NCBI GenBank assembly: GCA_024583055.1
Contig: CP102145.1
Coordinates: forward strand, 1,302,001 to 1,366,000
Direction of reading: 5' to 3'
Origin: Streptococcus suis
GTDB lineage: Bacteria; Bacillota; Bacilli; Lactobacillales; Streptococcaceae
DNA length: 64,000 nt
A program made the translations under genes and the position numbers. Of the stretch, positions 49,579-58,604 are shown in pieces. The notes under the pieces were generated by a model. The model was not told the DNA's origin, ran no database searches, and was given only the letters and a program-made list of their open reading frames with translations. Position 1 is the stretch's first letter; each line of letters opens with the position of its first letter.

Positions 49579-51999
49579 TCAAGGATTATCTTCTTCACCA
49601 GAGTCCGAACTTGGTTCGGAATCTCCGTCATTATTATTTGCTGAGGATGCTGAGCTCGAACTACTAGAAGAACCTGTCCTGCTGTTACTGCTTGAGGAGG
49701 TCGTCCTACGCTGCTGGTTGCCAAACAAACTATTCCAAGCTGTCTGATAGTCAGCCTCTGTTCCACCTAACATAAATCGATAGTTGGTCACCGGCGCCCC
49801 ATTTTTGGCCCAATAACTAGTCGTAGTAGCACCTGATACGTTAATCGTACGGCCATTGACCTGCACACTACCTGGCCGTTGCCCAGTAGAGGTGACTACA
49901 TTAGATGCAATCACACTATCATCCAGTGTAAATCGTCCAGAGAATAATTCCGGTGCCACTTGATAGATGGCATTGGACAAATAAGCAACATAGTGAGAAT
50001 TGCTATTATAGCTTGCAAAAACATCCAAACTTGTATTATCATCATAGCCTGCCCAGGAGCCCAAGGTAACCTGAGGGGTCGAAAGCATGAGCCAAGCATC
50101 TCCAGCGTAATTACTCGTACCAGTCTTGCCAGCTATATCTGTATTGGCCAATACTTGAGGGTTGATAGCCCTGATACGGTTTGCATAGGTTGTGGTCAAG
50201 CCAGAGGAAATAACCCCCTTGAGCAGGTTCATCATGATACTCGAAGTTGCCTTAGAGTAAACCTGAACAGGTGCCGCCTGGTGCTGGTAAACAACTGTCC
50301 CATCAGCCTTCTTGATATTCTCAACCAGATAATGCTTGTTGTAGACGCCGCCGTTTGCCAAGGTTTGATAGGCGTTGGTATTGGTAGCTACAGAAACATC
50401 AATCCCTCCTCCGAGAGGCAGACTTTCAATGTCATACATCGGAATGTGGTAATCCATCTTCTCCATATAGGACTTGACATCCACACCAGACTGTTGCAGC
50501 AGCTTATAGGTCCAGAAGACAGGTATATTGACCGAGCGATTGAGAGCAGTCTGCAAATCAATCATACCTGAACCTCGGTTATTGACGTTCATGATTTGCT
50601 CGCCACTGGAGAAACGAGCTGGGTAATCTGAGAAGATACTAGCCGATCCGATTAGGCCCTGGTCCATAGCAATTCCATATGCCAAAATAGGCTTAATGGT
50701 TGATGCAGGAGAACGAACAGTATCGAAAGCATGATTGTTCTTGTTCTTTGAAAAATCACGGCCACCAACAAAGCCAAGCACTGCACCTGTCTTGTTATCT
50801 AGCAAGACCGAACCGGTCTCTACAACTCCGTTTCCTTCATCCAGCAAGTAGCCATTGTCACGCGCTACAGCATTCATGGCATTGTGAATGGCAGGATTGA
50901 CCGTAGAAGTGACGGTATAGCCCCCTTGGCTAATTTCTTGGGCGGCAAGCTCTCTGTATTCCTGAACGGTCTCATCATTTTTCAGCTTGGCATCTGAAAC
51001 ATTATCCTGCTCCACCAGATAATCATACATGACGTCAATGGCTTCATCCAGAACAGCATAGTATAGAAAATCCTTGGTATCCTCTGTTACCGGACTAGGA
51101 GGAAGGAAGTCCTGGCGAATATCATAATCCTTATAGGTCTCGTACTCTTCCTTGGTCAGAAATTCTGCTCGGTACATATTATAGAGTACATCTTGGTGTC
51201 GAGCCAGGCCGTAAGACATATACTCATCCGACTTGAGACTACCGTCTGCCGCATAGGGCGAGTAGACAATGGGACTCTGTGGCAAACCAGCAATAAAGGC
51301 CGCCTGAGGAACCGTTAATTCCTTGGTTGATTTTCCGAAAATTCCCCGCGCCGCTTCCTCTACACCGGCAATATTCTTGCCCTGATTATTTCGACCAAAA
51401 GGCGAGACATTGAGATAAGTAGTCAAAATATCTTCCTTGGACATGTCCCGCTCCAGAGCCAAGGCGGTGATAATTTCATTGGCCTTACGTGTAAAAGTCG
51501 GAGCGTCGCCAACAATCTGCTGCTTAATCAACTGCTGAGTAATAGTCGAACCACCGCTGGAAGAACCAAAACCAACCGAGCCCAGAGCCGCACGCAATAC
51601 CGCCTTAGGCACAACACCATTGTGGCTCTCAAAGGTGACATCCTCCGTAGCAATCACGGCCTGCTTTATATAGTCAGAAATATCTGCATTTTCAATAGGG
51701 CTCCGCAACAAGTCTGAATTGATATCTGCTACAGGAGAACCATCCGAAAAGACAATATGAGAATTTCTACTGATATTGGCGATATTGGACAGCAGCTCTT
51801 CCTTACTAGGCGCCTCTACTTGGTCAAATAGGCTAAATACATAGCCAACTCCAACCCCGGCACCCAGACTGCCCAAGACTAGGAAAATGACCGCCAAATA
51901 ATCCACCAATAATTTGATGCTTCTTAACAAGATGCCCAATCCATTGGTCAGGCTAAAAGAAGCCATCATTGTTTTGAATTTAGAATGTTTCGTCGTCAT
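49579..51999 (-). CDS. pbp1b: Penicillin-binding protein 1B, bifunctional class A
   Basis: An 806-residue peptidoglycan synthase. A short cytoplasmic tail is followed by one membrane helix (about 30-55), a glycosyltransferase domain (EDVTFESHNGVVPKAVLRA near 118, GGSTITQQLIKQ near 145, GRNNQGKNIAGVEEAARG near 205), and a transpeptidase domain with the three active-site motifs SPASTIKP (SxxK), SVN (SxN) in LNRSVNIPVF and KTGTSN. The C-terminus is a Ser/Asn/Asp/Glu-rich tail (about 760-806). It is divergent from tyrS and shares its promoter region. Confidence 0.95.
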   Translation of the reverse strand: MTTKHSKFKTMMASFSLTNGLGILLRSIKLLVDYLAVIFLVLGSLGAGVGVGYVFSLFDQVEAPSKEELLSNIANISRNSHIVFSDGSPVADINSDLLRSPIENADISDYIKQAVIATEDVTFESHNGVVPKAVLRAALGSVGFGSSSGGSTITQQLIKQQIVGDAPTFTRKANEIITALALERDMSKEDILTTYLNVSPFGRNNQGKNIAGVEEAARGIFGKSTKELTVPQAAFIAGLPQSPIVYSPYAADGSLKSDEYMSYGLARHQDVLYNMYRAEFLTKEEYETYKDYDIRQDFLPPSPVTEDTKDFLYYAVLDEAIDVMYDYLVEQDNVSDAKLKNDETVQEYRELAAQEISQGGYTVTSTVNPAIHNAMNAVARDNGYLLDEGNGVVETGSVLLDNKTGAVLGFVGGRDFSKNKNNHAFDTVRSPASTIKPILAYGIAMDQGLIGSASIFSDYPARFSSGEQIMNVNNRGSGMIDLQTALNRSVNIPVFWTYKLLQQSGVDVKSYMEKMDYHIPMYDIESLPLGGGIDVSVATNTNAYQTLANGGVYNKHYLVENIKKADGTVVYQHQAAPVQVYSKATSSIMMNLLKGVISSGLTTTYANRIRAINPQVLANTDIAGKTGTSNYAGDAWLMLSTPQVTLGSWAGYDDNTSLDVFASYNSNSHYVAYLSNAIYQVAPELFSGRFTLDDSVIASNVVTSTGQRPGSVQVNGRTINVSGATTTSYWAKNGAPVTNYRFMLGGTEADYQTAWNSLFGNQQRRTTSSSSNSRTGSSSSSSSASSANNNDGDSEPSSDSGEEDNP

Positions 52000-52019
52000 A
52001 GTAACTCCTTATTCCTTTT

Positions 52020-52063
52020 ATTATACCAAACTTTGCCCACTTTCTACAATTTCATGGTATAAT
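52020..52063. promoter_or_regulatory. Divergent promoters of pbp1b (-) and tyrS (+)
   Basis: Extended -10 elements on both strands: TGG-TATAAT for tyrS (52055-52063) and TTTGG-TATAAT for pbp1b (TATAAT at 52020-52025, minus). They are separated by about 30 bases, so the two promoters may compete. Confidence 0.6.
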
Positions 52064-52094
52064 AGGGGGAAATTTTAAAAGGAGAAAGCCTCAT

Positions 52095-53351
52095 ATGAAT
52101 ATTTTTGAAGAACTAAAAGCTCGTGGCTTGGTCTTTCAAACGACAGACGAAGAAGCCTTGGTAAAAGCATTAACAGAAGGACAGGTTTCTTATTACACAG
52201 GCTACGACCCAACAGCAGATAGTTTACACTTGGGGCACTTGGTTGCGATTTTAACAAGCCGTCGTTTGCAGTTGGCAGGTCACAAGCCTTACGCCCTCGT
52301 TGGCGGTGCAACTGGTCTGATTGGCGACCCTTCCTTCAAGGATGCGGAGCGGAGCTTGCAAACAAAGGACACCGTGGACGGTTGGGTGACAAAAATCCAA
52401 GGTCAACTCTCTCGCTTCTTGGATTTTGAAAATGGGGATAACAAGGCCGAAATGGTCAACAACTACGACTGGTTCTCAGACATTAGCTTTATCGACTTCC
52501 TTCGTGATGTTGGTAAATACTACACGGTCAACTACATGATGAGCAAAGACTCCGTGAAAAAACGGATTGAAACAGGGATTTCCTACACCGAGTTTGCCTA
52601 CCAAATCATGCAGGGCTATGACTTCTACGAGCTCAATGACAAGCACAATGTGACCCTACAAATCGGTGGTTCTGACCAGTGGGGCAATATGACAGCGGGT
52701 ACCGAGTTGCTTCGCCGCAAGGCTGACAAGTCTGGTCACGTTATGACTGTACCACTTATCACCGACTCAACAGGTAAGAAATTTGGTAAGTCTGAAGGCA
52801 ACGCTGTTTGGTTGGATGCCGACAAGACTTCTCCGTATGAAATGTACCAATTCTGGCTCAATGTCATGGACGACGATGCTGTCCGTTTCTTGAAAATCTT
52901 TACTTTCTTGTCATTAGATGAGATCGCTGAAATCGAGAAACAATTTGACGCTGCCCGTCATGAACGCCTAGCTCAGAAGATTTTGGCTAAGGAAGTCGTG
53001 ACATTGGTCCACGGTGAAGAGGCTTATAACCAAGCCCTTAACATTACTGAACAATTGTTCGCTGGCAATATCAAAAACCTGTCCGCAAAAGAACTCAAGC
53101 AGGGCCTCAGCAACGTTCCAAACTACGCTGTACAGGCTGAAGACAACCTTAACATCGTTGAACTTCTAGTTACCTCTGGTATTGTCACTTCAAAACGCCA
53201 AGCTCGTGAGGATGTCCAAAATGGTGCCATTTATGTCAACGGCGAGCGTGTGCAGAACTTGGAGTATAGCCTTTCTGACAGCGATAAAATTGACGGCGAG
53301 TTGACCGTTATCCGCCGCGGGAAGAAAAAATATTCTGTGTTGACGTATTAA
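52095..53351 (+). CDS. tyrS: Tyrosyl-tRNA synthetase
   Basis: A 418-residue class I synthetase. The HIGH-type motif is LHLGHLVAI near 45, the tyrosine-binding region [10 protein letters not shown], the KMSKS-type loop [12 protein letters not shown] near 229, and the C-terminal S4 RNA-binding domain (about 350-418) includes [19 protein letters not shown]. No T-box leader is visible; the leader is about 25 bases. The start has AAAAGGAG upstream. Confidence 0.97.
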   Translation: MNIFEELKARGLVFQTTDEEALVKALTEGQVSYYTGYDPTADSLHLGHLVAILTSRRLQLAGHKPYALVGGATGLIGDPSFKDAERSLQTKDTVDGWVTKIQGQLSRFLDFENGDNKAEMVNNYDWFSDISFIDFLRDVGKYYTVNYMMSKDSVKKRIETGISYTEFAYQIMQGYDFYELNDKHNVTLQIGGSDQWGNMTAGTELLRRKADKSGHVMTVPLITDSTGKKFGKSEGNAVWLDADKTSPYEMYQFWLNVMDDDAVRFLKIFTFLSLDEIAEIEKQFDAARHERLAQKILAKEVVTLVHGEEAYNQALNITEQLFAGNIKNLSAKELKQGLSNVPNYAVQAEDNLNIVELLVTSGIVTSKRQAREDVQNGAIYVNGERVQNLEYSLSDSDKIDGELTVIRRGKKKYSVLTY

Positions 53352-53407
53352 CATCTCCCAAGGAAATCCTATGTGATTTCCTTTTCTGCTAACCTAGGAG
53401 AAAAGAC

Positions 53408-53785
53408 ATGACCTGCATTTTTTGCCACCAGCTCAAAGAAGAAGATATTCTCTACCAGACGGAATATTTCAAGGTCGTCTGGGATATTGACCCAATTCAA
53501 ACTGGCCATCTGCTGATTATCAGCAAAGATCACTATGACACGCTCCGTCAAGTCCCTCCTACTGTTCGCTATGAACTGTCGGACTTGGAAGTCTTTTTGA
53601 CTGAAAAACTCTGTCAAACATTGGCGATTGACGGCGTGACCATAGCTTGCAACGACCACTTGTTTGACGCTGGTACCCATTTCCATGTCCACCTCATTCC
53701 ACGCTTTCAAGAAGATGGCTTCTGGGATCAGATTTCCCTTGCACAAGTGCAACTGGACCTGCATAGATTTCTCAAAGCATTATAA
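53408..53785 (+). CDS. HIT-family protein (histidine triad hydrolase)
   Basis: A 125-residue protein with a CIFC.Q start and the histidine triad as HFHVHLIP near residue 100. Members hydrolyse nucleotide phosphoramidates or dinucleotide polyphosphates. This one is shorter than Hint (about 140) and has FCHQ in place of the usual zinc site. It follows tyrS after 56 bases with its own GGAG site. Confidence 0.8.
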   Translation: MTCIFCHQLKEEDILYQTEYFKVVWDIDPIQTGHLLIISKDHYDTLRQVPPTVRYELSDLEVFLTEKLCQTLAIDGVTIACNDHLFDAGTHFHVHLIPRFQEDGFWDQISLAQVQLDLHRFLKAL

Positions 53786-53809
53786 AAAGCAGCCCGACGG
53801 CTGCTTTTT
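53784..53809. terminator. Bidirectional terminator between HIT and copZ
   Basis: AAAAAGCAGCC-CGAC-GGCTGCTTTTT, a perfect 11-bp stem that serves both converging genes. Confidence 0.9.
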
Positions 53810-53812
53810 CGC

Positions 53813-54022
53813 TTATATCAACTCTTCCACTTCATAGATGGTATCATCCAACACCTCTTGGTAGGCCTCCAAATCGTAGGCCACTGAAGTTTCCACTTCC
53901 GCCAACTGCTGATCCAGCTGGATTTTCACTTCTACCACTCCGCCCAAATCTAAGAGATGATTGGTCACGTGTTTGACACAATTTTGACAAGATAAATTTT
54001 TCAATTTCAAAGTTTGCTTCAT
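53813..54022 (-). CDS. copZ: Copper chaperone CopZ-like, heavy-metal-associated domain
   Basis: A 69-residue HMA domain with a Cu(I)-binding motif C12-Q-N-C15 in NLSCQNC. It would deliver copper to a repressor or an ATPase. The start is placed at 54022, since an in-frame start 57 bases upstream lies inside copY. It lies 2 bases after the copY stop; the copper ATPase gene copA that normally belongs to this operon is not present between or after them within the window. Confidence 0.85.
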   Translation of the reverse strand: MKQTLKLKNLSCQNCVKHVTNHLLDLGGVVEVKIQLDQQLAEVETSVAYDLEAYQEVLDDTIYEVEELI

Positions 54023-54024
54023 AT

Positions 54025-54465
54025 TCAATCTCCTTTTGCATGATGACCACAGGTACATTGTCCCGCCAAGCACTGACAAGCGATTTGCTCAGGTGCAGTC
54101 TTTTGTAGCTGAGAAATTTTGCTAGCTAGATTTTCTAGGCTTTTTTGGGAAAATATCCCTGTGTCTAGCAGTTTTTCAACCAGTCTCCCCTGTTTTGTGG
54201 AACAGATGGTAGCTAGTAAGAGCTCCACCTGCCCCTGCAAATGTTCTTCTTCACTGATTCGCGGATAATAGTGGTACTTGCTGGTTTCCTTATCCATTCT
54301 CAGATAGTTTTTCTTCCGCAGCCGCCCCAAGAGTGTCTTAATGGTCGTCGCCTGCCAATCAAAGCCTTCCTGCAAGGCCTGAATAATTTCCTGGGAAGTC
54401 GCACCAGGATAGGCCCACAGAACCCGCATGACCTGCCACTCCGCAGCAGAAATTGTCTGCTCCAC
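54025..54465 (-). CDS. copY: Copper-responsive repressor CopY
   Basis: A 146-residue BlaI/CopY-type repressor. The N-terminal winged helix (about 1-75) has SAAEWQVMRVLWAYPGATSQ, and the C-terminus carries the Cu/Zn-binding motif CQCLAGQCTC (CxCx4CxC). It releases DNA when Cu(I) displaces Zn(II) in other species. The start is a GTG at 54465 with GGAGG at good distance; an earlier GTG overlaps that site. A consensus cop box lies in its promoter. Confidence 0.88.
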   Translation of the reverse strand: MEQTISAAEWQVMRVLWAYPGATSQEIIQALQEGFDWQATTIKTLLGRLRKKNYLRMDKETSKYHYYPRISEEEHLQGQVELLLATICSTKQGRLVEKLLDTGIFSQKSLENLASKISQLQKTAPEQIACQCLAGQCTCGHHAKGD

Positions 54466-54495
54466 ACATTCACCTCCAATCACATTTCTACAATC

Positions 54496-54524
54496 AGTTT
54501 ACATTTGTAGTCAAAAAATGTCAA
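54496..54524 (-). promoter_or_regulatory. copYZ promoter with cop box
   Basis: TTGACA (54519-54524) and TAAACT (54496-54501) on the minus strand, 17-bp spacer. TACATTTGTA (54500-54509) exactly matches the CopY operator consensus TACANNTGTA and overlaps the -10. Confidence 0.85.
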
Positions 54525-54564
54525 GAAGAAAGACCGAGCAAGATACTCAGTCGATGTTCCTATG

Positions 54565-56073
54565 TTAGTGAGCCAGCATTTCCTGACCGATTTCCAAACC
54601 AGTCAAACCAACTGGATAGTAGGTCGGCCAGTTTTCCAATTCTTCCAAGAGTTTTTCTTGGCTCTCTCCACCAAAATAGATATGGAAGTGTCCTGTCTTA
54701 ACAGGTGCGATATTGTGGTCACTGAATTGCACATACTTGTAATCACCAGCATTTGGAGCCGTTGCTTCAAATAAGAAACGAACACCACGGTTACCTTTTT
54801 TGTAAGTCAAAATTTCATAACCCACGTACTTATAGGTATACTTGTAAGACTTGTCTCCCACTACAAACTCCATGGTATTATCTGTAATGTTGATTTGATC
54901 AACGTCTGTCTTGTAACCTGTGTCGTAGTATGCCTTATACTCTTCAGCTGTCATATCACCTTTAATTTTCGCCTTGTAATCCCAAACTTGATCAAGCGTC
55001 CCATCGAGCAAATATGGGTAAACAGACTGCCACTCCCCGGCATAATCTGACAAAGTGCGATCTTTAACAGCAGCATCTTCAAAGTAGCCATTGTAAACCG
55101 TCTGAGCCGTCTCAGCACCCTCTTCTGGCAAGATTTCCACTCCTGCTTGACTGGTTGTTTTTTCCAAAGCTGCTAGGTTGGCTTCCATGATGGAAATGTA
55201 ATCCTCACCACTATCCATAGCTTCTGTCGTTACACTCTCAAGCGTATCCAAAACGTCCAGTTCCACGCCAGTTTCTTTTGCCAAGGTCTCAGCTACTGCT
55301 GAAGAAGCATTTTCTTCAAAATAGATATACTTGATACCGTAGGTCTTGATGTATTCAGCCAATTCTGCCAAGCGAGTTGCCGTAGGCTCTTGGTCTGCAG
55401 AGACACCGGTGATGGATACTTGGTGCAAACCATAATCCAAAGCCAAATAAGCAAAGGCAGTATGCTGGGTGACAAAATATTTTTGCTTAGCAGCTGACAA
55501 GGTTTCTGTGTATTGAGAATGCAGAGCTTCTAGCTTTTCAATATAGGCTGCTGCATTTTCTTCAAAAACAGCTTTTTTCTCAGGATACTGGGCAATCAAA
55601 CCATCCCGAATGGTTTCTACCAAGGTAATGGAACGTTCCGGCGACAACCAAACGTGTGGGTCATATGCATGGTTATGTTCTTCCCCTTCAGCATGGTCAT
55701 GTTCTTCTTCCTCGCTACCAGGCAAGAGCAACATTCCCTCCGTCGCCTTTATGAAACTAACCTCATCTGTATCAATAGTATTCAGTACATCTGGAACCCA
55801 GGTTTCCATGTTTTCATTTTCATAGACAAAGGTATCCGCTTCTTGAATAACGGCAATGTCCTTGGCAGACGGCTCAAAGTCATGAACTTCTGTACCCGCT
55901 TCAATCAAAAGGTCAACGGTTCCTTCCTCACCCACAACCTGTTTGGTAAACTCATAGACAGGATAAAAGGTGGTCACGATGTTCAACTCATCATTTTGAG
56001 AAGCTGTGCTATTACCACAGGCAGACAAGGCGAAGAACGATAATCCCAAACCTAAAAGAGCTAATTTTTTCAT
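54565..56073 (-). CDS. adcA: Zinc-binding lipoprotein AdcA with ZinT domain
   Basis: A 502-residue solute-binding lipoprotein. The lipobox is LSAC at residues 16-19. The cluster-9 zinc-binding domain (about 25-310) contains H64 in EVHDFEPS, a His/Asp/Glu-rich loop (121-140: EHDHAEGEEHNH), and a HTAFAYL motif. The C-terminal ZinT/YodA domain (about 325-502) has GHFHIYFGG. This two-domain form is the streptococcal AdcA. It lies 8 bases after adcB and is the last gene of the operon. Confidence 0.96.
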   Translation of the reverse strand: MKKLALLGLGLSFFALSACGNSTASQNDELNIVTTFYPVYEFTKQVVGEEGTVDLLIEAGTEVHDFEPSAKDIAVIQEADTFVYENENMETWVPDVLNTIDTDEVSFIKATEGMLLLPGSEEEEHDHAEGEEHNHAYDPHVWLSPERSITLVETIRDGLIAQYPEKKAVFEENAAAYIEKLEALHSQYTETLSAAKQKYFVTQHTAFAYLALDYGLHQVSITGVSADQEPTATRLAELAEYIKTYGIKYIYFEENASSAVAETLAKETGVELDVLDTLESVTTEAMDSGEDYISIMEANLAALEKTTSQAGVEILPEEGAETAQTVYNGYFEDAAVKDRTLSDYAGEWQSVYPYLLDGTLDQVWDYKAKIKGDMTAEEYKAYYDTGYKTDVDQINITDNTMEFVVGDKSYKYTYKYVGYEILTYKKGNRGVRFLFEATAPNAGDYKYVQFSDHNIAPVKTGHFHIYFGGESQEKLLEELENWPTYYPVGLTGLEIGQEMLAH

Positions 56074-56081
56074 AATTCCTC

Positions 56082-56894
56082 CTATTTTTTAAACTTGGCT
56101 ACTAGATTCACCAATAAGAAAATACTAATAAAAATCAAGGTAATGCTGGCACTTGCAGGTGTTTCAGCATAGTAAGATGTCAACAAACCAGTGACCATTC
56201 CAAAGAAACCAATCGACATTCCGATTACAATCACCGACTTAAAATTTTTCCCTAGACGAAGCGCAATGGCTGCAGGCAAGACCATGATGGTCGATACCAA
56301 GAGGGCACCAGCCGCAGGAATCATCAGGGCAATGGCGACACCTGTCACCACATTAAAGGCAATAGACATGGCACGTATTGGTAAACCGTCCACAAAAGCT
56401 GTATCCTCATCAAAGGTCAAGATATACATAGGACGTAGGAAGAGAAGGGTCAACAAGATAACCGCAACTGCAATGCCAAACAAAGCCCAGACCTGTTCCT
56501 GGCTAATAGTGACAATCGATCCAAATAGATATTGATCTAAACTCAAACTCGACTTGCCGCCAGACTTATTCATGACAATAAGGGAAATAGCCAGACCTGT
56601 TGACATCAAGATTGCCGTACCGATTTCCATAAAGTTCTTGTAAATCGTCCGCAAGTACTCAAGAAAGACTGCTGCCACAACCACAACAAGTAATGTTGAC
56701 ACAGTCGGAGAAATCCCCAAAACCAAACCAAACGCCACACCTGCTAAGGAAACGTGACTAAGGGTATCTGACATCAAACTCTGTCTTCTGAGAATGAGAA
56801 AAACACCCAGGATTGGTGAAAACAAACTCATGGCAATAATTGCCAAAAAAGCCCGCTGCATGAAATCATACTGGAAAATAGACAGATCAAACAT
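56082..56894 (-). CDS. adcB: Zinc ABC transporter permease AdcB
   Basis: A 270-residue ABC-3 family permease with about eight hydrophobic helices. Family signs are [32 protein letters not shown] near 20-50, and [16 protein letters not shown] near 165. It overlaps the adcC end by 8 bases, showing translational coupling. It carries zinc delivered by AdcA across the membrane, powered by AdcC. Confidence 0.95.
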   Translation of the reverse strand: MFDLSIFQYDFMQRAFLAIIAMSLFSPILGVFLILRRQSLMSDTLSHVSLAGVAFGLVLGISPTVSTLLVVVVAAVFLEYLRTIYKNFMEIGTAILMSTGLAISLIVMNKSGGKSSLSLDQYLFGSIVTISQEQVWALFGIAVAVILLTLLFLRPMYILTFDEDTAFVDGLPIRAMSIAFNVVTGVAIALMIPAAGALLVSTIMVLPAAIALRLGKNFKSVIVIGMSIGFFGMVTGLLTSYYAETPASASITLIFISIFLLVNLVAKFKK

Positions 56895-57597
56895 GGCCTA
56901 CCTCCGATTCTAATTCCGCATCATGAACATTGAAACAGCGCCAAGGAGAAGCCTGATCACGAACCAAATGAATATTGCGATCTGCATACCGACTCAACTC
57001 ATCAGGATCATGAGTAATCATCAAAACAGCCTTTCCATGCTTCTTAGCAGAATGGTGCATTAACTTATAAAAAGCATCCTTGGTACCACTGTCCATGCCA
57101 GTCGTCGGCTCATCCAGAATGAAAATATCCGGATCAGATGCAAACATACGTGCAATGACAGCCCGTTGCTTCTGTCCACCACTTAGTGACCCCAATTTCT
57201 TATCTCGATGCTCCCACATACCAACCGAATCCAAACTCTTCTTCACATGTTCCTCATCGTGAGCCGTCAACCGTCTAAACCACCCCTGTCTTGGATATCG
57301 ACCAGAACGAACAAATTCTAAAACAGTACTTGGAAAACCAGCATTAAAGCTAGCAATCTGCTGCGGCAGATAAGCCATACGTAACTTTTTCCCCTTGGTG
57401 CTTTTTTCAGAAATAGTCACCTGACCAATTTTTGGTTTCAAAATCCCCAGGGTCGCCTTGATCAAGGTAGACTTGGCAGCCCCATTTTCACCCGTCAAGG
57501 TCACAAACTCTCCACTATCCAAGTGATAATGGATGTGCTCTAGGACCGGCTCCTTGTCATAATAGAAGGACAAATCCTCCACTGTGATGTATCTCAT
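56887..57597 (-). CDS. adcC: Zinc ABC transporter ATPase AdcC
   Basis: A 236-residue ABC ATPase. Walker A is [11 protein letters not shown] near 36 (with alanines replacing the more usual glycines), the signature is LSGGQKQR near 137, Walker B is [13 protein letters not shown] near 160, and the switch histidine is in [10 protein letters not shown]. It shares the TAATG junction with adcR. Confidence 0.95.
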   Translation of the reverse strand: MRYITVEDLSFYYDKEPVLEHIHYHLDSGEFVTLTGENGAAKSTLIKATLGILKPKIGQVTISEKSTKGKKLRMAYLPQQIASFNAGFPSTVLEFVRSGRYPRQGWFRRLTAHDEEHVKKSLDSVGMWEHRDKKLGSLSGGQKQRAVIARMFASDPDIFILDEPTTGMDSGTKDAFYKLMHHSAKKHGKAVLMITHDPDELSRYADRNIHLVRDQASPWRCFNVHDAELESEVGHV

Positions 57598-58040
57598 TAT
57601 TTTTTAATCTTCTCCACTAAATCCTGCATAAATTGACCAATCAATTCTTGCTCATCAGCCGTGTAACCCTTTAGTAAGTCCTCGTAAGCCTCTAATGTGT
57701 GGGCATGATGGTGGGCATGCTCCGCCGCAATGGGACGAGCCAGGTCCGTTAAACTAAAGCGAACAACACGGCCATCCTTACTATCCCGCACTGCCTCCAA
57801 GAGACCTTGCGCAACCAAAGACTTGGTGGCCTTGGTCACTGCAGCCTGACTGATATTGAGCTGCTTAGCAATCTCAGTATTGGTATAAGCATTCTTTTCA
57901 ATCAACATGAGGATATGCTCCTGGGTATTGGTCAACTTGACCGAGCTCTGGCAATTACCAACTAGAATCTCCAGTTGATTTTCCGAACTCAGGACAATCT
58001 CATGCAAACATTTTTCAATTTCTAACGCAATCGGATTCAT
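57597..58040 (-). CDS. adcR: Zinc-responsive MarR-family repressor AdcR
   Basis: A 147-residue MarR-type repressor with a winged helix ([21 protein letters not shown] in essence) and a His-rich stretch [18 protein letters not shown] near 108, which holds metal ligands. With zinc it binds TTAACNNGTTAA; such a box lies 22 bases before its start. It is the first gene of the operon. Confidence 0.96.
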   Translation of the reverse strand: MNPIALEIEKCLHEIVLSSENQLEILVGNCQSSVKLTNTQEHILMLIEKNAYTNTEIAKQLNISQAAVTKATKSLVAQGLLEAVRDSKDGRVVRFSLTDLARPIAAEHAHHHAHTLEAYEDLLKGYTADEQELIGQFMQDLVEKIKK

Positions 58041-58061
58041 TTTATTTCCTTAACCTTTTAA

Positions 58062-58101
58062 TTAACTTGTTAAGTATATCATATAAAAAAAGAAAAAACA
58101 A
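58062..58101 (-). promoter_or_regulatory. adcRCBA promoter with AdcR box
   Basis: TTGTTT (58096-58101) and TATACT (58073-58078) on the minus strand, 17-bp spacer. TTAACTTGTTAA (58062-58073), a perfect AdcR consensus, lies immediately downstream of the -10. Confidence 0.88.
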
Positions 58102-58269
58102 GAAAATGAGTCATATTTTCAGAAAAAGGCAAACCTCTGACTAAGAGCAGCTTGGACATAGGGCGACCAAGGTCCGTACCAACCTATGCCGTAAGGTATT
58201 TTTCTATTCAAATAGCAAAACAGGCACAACTGGCAACCTCGCACAGACATACCGAGATATTTACAAGAT

Positions 58270-58533
58270 TCACTTTCTCAGCTTTAAGAGAAATACCAGA
58301 GGGGCAAAGAGAAAGAGGGACAGGAAGGCGATTTTTCCTGCCAAGGCATTTTTAGGTATCTTTTCATACAAATCATCCATGATAAACGAAAAGGCCAGCC
58401 AACAGAGAAATAAGTAGATGGCACCTAGAAAATTAGGCCAAGCAGGCAGACCATCCCAAAGCAAACTTAGGCCAACCCCAAACAACATCCCCCCGACGAC
58501 AAAGGCCCAAAAATCAAATTTCAAAGATTTCAT
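58270..58533 (-). CDS. Small membrane protein, unknown function
   Basis: An 87-residue protein with three hydrophobic helices (about 10-28, 35-52, 66-84), basic at both ends. It is not recognised as a member of a named family. The start has a good AGGAG upstream. It sits alone between adcR and tkt; 58102-58269 shows nothing recognisable. Confidence 0.6.
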   Translation of the reverse strand: MKSLKFDFWAFVVGGMLFGVGLSLLWDGLPAWPNFLGAIYLFLCWLAFSFIMDDLYEKIPKNALAGKIAFLSLFLFAPLVFLLKLRK

Positions 58534-58561
58534 AACAGCTCCTTTTGTTTATAGTATAACA

Positions 58562-58590
58562 CAAAACAGCCCCTCGGCGAAGGGCTGTTC
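58562..58590 (-). terminator. Terminator of tkt
   Basis: On the minus strand AACAGCCC and GGGCTGTTTT pair around a nine-base loop. Confidence 0.8.
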
Positions 58591-58604
58591 CTAGTTAATC
58601 TATC

